Shown in pieces: positions 58,101-64,000 of a stretch of 64,000 nt of DNA. The notes below the pieces were generated by a model, which was not told the DNA's origin, ran no database searches, and worked only from the letters and a program-made list of their open reading frames with translations. The stretch's first letter is position 1, and each line of letters begins with the position of its first letter. This DNA comes from Rosellinia necatrix (Eukaryota; Ascomycota; Sordariomycetes; Xylariales; Xylariaceae): positions 6,076,001-6,140,000 of the forward strand of contig JAGYVD010000001.1 in NCBI GenBank assembly GCA_021209875.1. The letters are read 5' to 3'. The position numbers were made by a program, and so were the translations under genes.

Positions 58101-58643
58101 AATAAGTCAACACTTAAACTTCGGTAGCGGGTGCGGTCTCATACCCACACTAACGTTGTGCCAGGGGAAGGGCAACTATCATGAGTTACTTACATTGCAG
58201 CTAGCTCCCTGGTGTATGTAGGTACTTGCGTGTAGGTAGGTAGGATCGTTCGTTACCGGCAACTTGGCTTGCTCGGCAGAAATCCACCGTCCCCATCCGG
58301 CAACATCGCTGCCAAGTGTTACCAAAGCTTGAGCTGAACACCTATCTTGTGTTTATCGGGAATTATACCCTGGGTAGAACCTAGCCAAAGGGTAGGATTG
58401 ACACCTAGTCAGTTGGAGGCAGAAAATATACTTGCTTGTAGCCAATGGAGGTAGTTGCAACTCGTGACGAAATCTCAGTCGGTGAGGCGCACCGACCCTG
58501 GGCATGGTGTGTTGCCATCGGTCCCGTCATTAAAACCCTGTCGTTCCGCCCTCCTGTAATACATCCCATTGTCGCCTATCTCAGTTACAAAGAGCCCCAG
58601 ACAATCCTGAACTCACAAAGTAGCGCAATTACCAAACGGTGCC
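55200..58643. other. 3.4-kb gene-free stretch
   Basis: Contains the promoters of the AA8-type gene (left) and the P450 gene (right). Short GGTA/TACC units near 57820-57837 and 58213-58245. A frame of 82 codons at 55614-55862 (plus) has a start ATC-derived context without domain signal and is not called. No transposon features recognised. Confidence 0.45.
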
Positions 58644-60537
58644 ATGGCTCTTGTGGGTCTAGATACTAATATCTTCGCGCTTGTCTGCACTGTTGTAGGA
58701 GGATATTTCCTCGCCTCGACCTTCTACCAATGGCGCCGCCTCCGCCATATCCCCGGGCCGTTCGTGGCCTCGTTTTCATACTTCTGGATCGCCAGATCGG
58801 GTTGCAACGGGAAGCAGTATGAAATCCATAAGACCCTGGGGAACAAATACGGCCCACTAGTTCGGATTGGGCCGAACGAGGTCAGCACCGACGACCCCGA
58901 CACGATCCGCCGCATATCGAATGCGAAGAGCCCCTACCCACGGTCCGGCTGGTACGACGGCGCTCGCTTCCACCCGGAGACCGATGCCATATTCACCATG
59001 ACCGACCCGGTCCGACACGACAAGCAAAAAGCCAAAGTGGCCCACGGCTATTCGGGCCGTGAGACCCCTGGCCTTGAATCCGCCGTCGACGAGCAAATCG
59101 TAAATCTGATCCAGCTGATCCGCCGAAAGTATCTCCGCAAGCCAGGTTCCGAGGGGATGCCCCTTGATCTGAGCAAAGCCGTCTCCCTGTTCACGCTAGA
59201 CGTCATCTCCCGCATTGCCCTGGGCACGGAATTCGGCTGCCTAGCGGCCGACAAAGACGTTCATGGATTCTGCCACCTCGTAGAGACGCACATGCCGATC
59301 ATGAACGTCCTCGGAGATGTGCCATGGGCTCGCAATATTGTCTTCTCTAAATTGGGTATCAGTCTAGTCGGCCCCAAGCCGACACATAAGTCGGCGCTGG
59401 GTGTCATGATGAAGTCAGTTCTCATATTGAGCGGGCCATGATTGACGCTTGATTGACCAGTTGAACATAGGATGACAAACGAGCAAGTTCGCAAGAGATA
59501 CACTGGCGATGCCAATGCTTGGGCTGATATTCTGGTAAGGGATAGGCTTTCGATATGCCTGTGACTATAACGAGCTGCTCTACGTTGCTGACGTGGTTGG
59601 TGTGAAGGGGTCGTTCCGTCGTCATGGTCTGTCAGAAACCGATTGTCAGACTGAGGCACTGTTCATGTTCGTGGCCGGGTCAGAGACGACTGCAAGTGTG
59701 CTTGGCATCACGTTATTCTACCTCATAGCGTCACCTGCGGCATACCAAAGGCTGAAGAACGAGATGAAAGCGGCGATCGAGGAAGGGAAAATCTCGACGC
59801 CGATAACCGTGGCGGAAGCAAAGGCGCTACCCTATCTCCAGGTACATACATCATTTAATGACCCCTTCGCTTCTCTTCGCCTTGGACCTCTCGACACTAT
59901 TGGTCTCGCAGGGTTGCTTTGGCAGGCATACATACAATCAACACCTGAAACGCATATTTACCGTCCAGCTTGTAGCTAACATGCCGTAGGCGGTATTGTA
60001 TGAAGGCTTACGCATACGACCACCTGCGACGGCCACGTTTGGCAAGGAGGTGCCGAGTGAGGGCGACACGATCCACGGTCATTTCGTTCCGGCGGGCACC
60101 AGCGTCGGTCCAAACCTACCCTCTCTGATGCAGTCCAAGATCTACTTTGGCGGAGATGCCGATGTCTTCCGGCCCGAGCGGTTCCTCGAGGTCCCCGAGG
60201 CAACCCGCGCCGAGATGCAGCGAAACATCGAGCTTGTTTTCGGCTACGGCCGCTGGATGTGTGCTGGCAAGACCATTGCTTGGCTTGAGCTTAGCAAAGC
60301 CATGTTCGAGGTGAGCTTTTGCACATCGTCTCACCGTTTCCGTCATCGTCACCGTTTCTGCTTCCATCCCGCGTGGCTAACCAGACTGGTGTAACTAACC
60401 CCTTCCGTCATAAGCTTCTCCGCGAGTTCGACTTTCAGATTTTCGATCCCAAAGTCGGCGTTACATGTGCTAGCTATGGGGCATGGGTGGATAAGGATTT
60501 TCTCGTCAATGTTACTGAGTCGGATATGTTTACTTGA
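58644..60537 (+). CDS. Cytochrome P450 monooxygenase
   Basis: Five exons: 58644-59413, 59471-59534, 59608-59841, 59990-60310, 60415-60537 (503 residues, normal P450 size). An N-terminal membrane anchor (IFALVCTVVGGYFLAS) and the proline hinge HIPGPF are followed by the I-helix AGSETT (301-306), the K-helix EGLR (ExxR, 361-364), the FRPERF motif (416-421) and the haem loop FGYGRWMCAGK with the axial Cys447. The haem loop and the overall sequence resemble the fungal pisatin-demethylase-like P450s (inference). It inserts oxygen into an unknown substrate with electrons from P450 reductase at the ER. No biosynthetic core enzyme adjoins it, so it may act in detoxification rather than in a classical metabolite cluster. 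Confidence 0.94.
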
Positions 60538-61629
60538 ATACGGCAGAATAACGTTGTGTCCGAAGGGCAATATCTTAGAAGGGCTATTGTAGCGACGGGA
60601 AGCAAAGTTGTAGGTAGATAGGATGGAGACCTAGTGATTGACATGGGCGCCCACTGTCATAGCAACCACTAGCATAAGTAGTTAAATACCTATTAATGTA
60701 CACTAAGGGGCAAGCATCTTAATTTATTGCTACATACCCACGTAGGGTTGGACTTGTTAGTCGTCTAGCTATGTCCAATAGGTGAGATTAACGGCGATGC
60801 TGCAACAAAGCCAGGCTGCTAGCTACCAGTTGCGTAGCGCGAGCCCCATTACCAATTTTCATAATAACATGGTTTAGGATCAAGATGGGATGCGGAAAAT
60901 CACATTATTTTGAATTTTTGAAAAGTTCAATACATGATTCTGTCCCCCTTCGTTCGTTAGACCCAAAGCCCACATAGACCCAATGGTGGATGCGGGGTCA
61001 CGACCGTAGCGTCTGTCTTTGCCTGTAACTACTCCGCCGGACAGTGTGCAAGTAAGAATAGCGTATGGGATTAGTTCGGGATAAACTAAAGGAGGCACAG
61101 TATCATATTCGAATATCAATAGACTCGCTACCTACCTACTTAAGCACCTACACTAGAGAAGTACCTGCCAAGATTATCGCGTGCTTGAATGCACTAAGGT
61201 AGTGTAGTGGGGGCTCTTAGCAGACAGAGACCCATTTCGTTAACTACTTAATTCCTGTCGGGACGAGCCATTCCCCGCCCGCTCGGACGCTAACCTCTTG
61301 TGCATGCATGCATGCATACACATGATGCACACTCCATTTTCTCACTTCTTGGGCATACACTTTATATCCGCATAGAAGAGTTTTCGGGGCATGTATATAA
61401 ACGAACGTAATTACATCGGATTTATGTCTGACAACGTGAAGGAAAGCAGACAAATGCGGACGTTCGACTATTGGTCCCCTTTAAACCTAACATGAGCCTT
61501 AATCAGGGACTTAATTGTAGCCCATGGGACCGAGACCATCGTCACGACCACGCTAAGGAAAAATAGCAATACTTGTATGAAGTAGTCCCCCACGATATAC
61601 CAATCTCCGCTAGAATGGCTGCCGCATGC
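60538..61629. other. Convergent 3' region between P450 and DUF1996-B
   Basis: No gene. A (CATG)n-like run occurs near 61302-61316 and a GGTA/TACC unit at 61129-61142. Confidence 0.5.
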
Positions 61630-62913
61630 CTACATAGCCATACCCGGCAGCTTCGCGAGCCCTGGGACATGTTAGCTTGGAGGCGGGGAGTCCCGGAGAG
61701 CCCCGGAGAGTCCTGGAGAGTCCCGGGCAGTCTGGGGAGTCTGGGGATCTTACATCCATCGGTTTGTTCGCCAACCATGTCCTTGACCTGACACTGGTTT
61801 GCGATCGCCATGCTCTGCTTCTGGATCGAGCCGCATCCGTCGTAAAAACACTCGGGCTTGTCCATGGCACGCTGCAGGGCATCGCCTTTCCACCCGAACA
61901 TGTAATCCGCGTGCGTGCCGTACGAGTTGCCCTCGAAGCTCCAGACGAACGGGTTAGGTGCACCCGAGGGCCACATGCTGTTGAACTTGGCAGTGTCCCT
62001 GTCGAGAACATGGAGTCAGCAGATTCCCAATCAGAGAGCCTCATGCAAGAGGAGAGAGAGCATGAGCGCCACTTTGGGGATACATACCAAGTCGTCTCGA
62101 AGGTTACTTGAGGTACGCGGACAGGATGAGACGCTGGGCACGCCGGAGCATTGTTGAAGTAATCGGTGTTGACAGTATTGTACATGTGGGATTGGTGATC
62201 GGGACTGTCAAGATTCTTGCCATCCCAGCATCTAGGCATGATTAGTAAACGTATATAGCCCAAGGTAAAGAGGGTACGAACGGGGGGAAGTGGTGAGTCG
62301 TAAAGATGCCGCCTGAGCAGGGCTTATTGGGCATGTCGGACTGCAATGCGCCCCGGCTACCTCCTGTCATGCATTGGTAACTCAAGCCGATGTGGGAACG
62401 CGAGGTGGCAGTTGGGCTGCCCACCGTCATGCGGAAGCCCTGGAGATCTCAGCACATGCAATACCAGCAGGGAGTATGATCTAGTATTTTTACCGGTGGA
62501 AAGCTCTTGATCGGCTGCTGCTTGAGATTATCCCTGCTTAGGTCGAACTGGGTATAGTAAACCGTCAATCCGCCTTGGGCACCATTGGAGCCTCCCAGCA
62601 AAGGCTGCACTGGAATGGCAGGCACACGGTGATAAGAGCCGTTAGTGGGGTGCTTGAAATACAAGTGTGCCGTCCAATAGTTAGAAAAGTCTTCAGCCAT
62701 TTGGCAGGTGGTGCAAGTAGCCCGAGAAGCGACATCACCAGTCATGGTGGCGTTGAAGGCATTTCCACCAACGATGTGATGAACGTGGGAAGACGGGCTC
62801 TGTCCGGGTTCGCCGGCGGGGTCAAGGCGTTGAACGGTCAGGGTCGAGCATGGGAAACGAAGGCCGGCCTGGACGAGCCCAGTAAGCGGGATGATTGTAG
62901 TGAGCACCTTCAT
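61630..62913 (-). CDS. Secreted DUF1996 protein, copy B
   Basis: Five exons: 62913-62494, 62439-62282, 62231-62088, 61998-61754, 61661-61630 (332 residues). Signal peptide MKVLTTIIPLTGLVQA, then GLRFPCSTLTVQRLDP, the DUF1996 signature; further YFKHPTNGSYHRVP, VYYTQFDLS, GFRMTVGS, CWDGKNLDSPDHQSHMY, THADYMFGWKGDALQRAMD and NQCQV. The last exon adds only WLAKLPGMAM, matching the WLKELPG end of copy A. Compared with copy A only this last intron is shared; the other three differ, so the copies are old or have exchanged introns. The last intron holds degenerate 10-12 bp repeats of CCCGGAGAGT type. Function unresolved, as for copy A; it acts outside the cell if the signal peptide is used. Confidence 0.9.
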
Positions 62914-64000
62914 CTCTGCGACAGCCTCGGGTCTAGCCTCACTGACAGTAGATAGCTAAGGAGTTGGGGAGATATGACGACAAGGCAAACCCCTAGACCT
63001 ACTGGGACACTTGACCTATTTGACAACTGCCCCGGAGCTTCTATACGCCGACAAACCTTATGCTTTCTCTAGATCGAAAAGCCGGCTCAGTGGCGTAAAC
63101 GGCAAGTGGAGATATCATATTTCAGGCCTGCTACGAATAACCTCGCACTCAGTTCCACCCGGTGATACGTCAATCTCGTGGTTATCTACCGGGCTCTCAT
63201 GGTATTGGTGTTTGACAGCATGCTGAGATCCCAGCGAATCCGGTTCGTATAGAGTATTAATAGTCTATGCTTTGTTAATTAGCCGAGTTCGGCATTTGGA
63301 GCGCGCAGCGACGGCGAAACATATTGGCGGACGCCGAGAAGATCCTCTTGCCCGCTGACAGTGGTGAAAACTAAAGGGGGGTGGGGTAATTTGAGCTTGA
63401 TTATTCTACACCTATGATGTGTTTTTGGGTGAACCAGACCCATGGTCTATTAATACATGTATGTTGATAGGTGTATTTACTTCCTACGGCAGTTATCTGA
63501 AGGGGCATTAAACCGTAAGCTACTCATGTGAGGTCCCATGGTGAAACCGGAAAGGCTTAATATAAGTTATATGCCGTGATATAATTTTGCATCAAGCCCA
63601 CAGTTCAACCCCAGTGTATTAGACTTTACGTTTGGTTCCCCGTCATTAGAAACGACTGGAAGGCATATAGGAAATACTATGTAAAACCCCTCGGCAAGGA
63701 AGTAATTACGCCAGGCAATATATTCCCAGCATAGTAATTTTTTTTGAGTAGAGCGGCCGTGTTTAAAATAGCATGTGCCTTGTGGGAGAGGGCTTTCTTA
63801 CATTTTGTCACCTAGAGACATCTATCTATCAAAACGGACAAGGAACTTCTGTCGGCTTTTCTATGTGGAGGCGAATTTCAGAGCTAAGAAACACTACGAG
63901 GCAGGTGACTCCGCCTAGAACAACCCAAATGCCATATCCAAGTGGAGAGTAGATAGATATATCGCGTAATATACAAGCTACGTGTAGGGTTGGCAATACT
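62914..64000. other. Right-edge intergenic DNA
   Basis: Upstream region of DUF1996-B and AT-rich DNA to the window end. No gene or RNA supported. Confidence 0.45.

Overview
The window is nuclear DNA of a filamentous ascomycete (Pezizomycotina, most likely a Sordariomycete; this placement is inference). Evidence: short 50-130 bp GT-AG introns with CTAAC/TACTAAT-like branch points, Zn2Cys6 regulators, a HAC1/HacA gene with a 20-nt Ire1 intron, a cytochrome P450, DUF1996 proteins, a stand-alone AA8-type cytochrome and a PTS1-tagged acyl-CoA synthetase. Intergenic DNA is strewn with TAGG/CCTA tetranucleotide runs. I resolved 18 protein genes, one intron-containing tRNA-Thr(CGT) and two candidate upstream ORFs.

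Layout. 1-7.6 kb: tRNA-Thr, a very GC-rich DUF726 lipase-fold gene broken by several one-base shifts in G/C runs, and hac1. 7.6-13.5 kb: a long gene-free stretch containing the hac1 leader and promoter. 13.5-23.6 kb: a 1336-residue conserved-looking protein of unknown function, did2 (ESCRT-III), a hydrophilic stress-type protein, a two-span membrane protein and a small secreted cysteine-rich protein with a GC-AG intron. 24.7-34.6 kb: DUF1996 copy A, then housekeeping genes: ski2 (RNA exosome cofactor), csm3 (fork protection) and the complex I 20.9 kDa subunit, the last two divergent. 35-52.4 kb: an accessory block of two paralogous Zn2Cys6 regulators, an F-box protein, a peroxisomal 4-coumarate-CoA-ligase-like enzyme and a full-length MDR-type ABC exporter. 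54-63 kb: sparse DNA with a secreted AA8-type cytochrome, a P450 and DUF1996 copy B.

How they fit together. The 35-52 kb block (two related regulators, acyl activation in peroxisomes, efflux) looks like a small detoxification or specialised-metabolism module; this is inference from content and order only. The right-hand third is rich in secreted and oxidative functions. Exon structures for did2, both Zn2Cys6 genes, the ABC transporter, P450, both DUF1996 genes, the acyl-CoA synthetase and nuo-20.9 were built by hand; exon lengths sum to whole codons in each case except nuo-20.9, which needs one base removed.

Six apparent one-base frameshifts occur in three genes. Five lie at G/C runs and the sixth lies somewhere in a C- and repeat-rich stretch. 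They suggest consensus errors in the assembly rather than gene decay, so the translations of DUF726, hac1 and nuo-20.9 need read-level correction.
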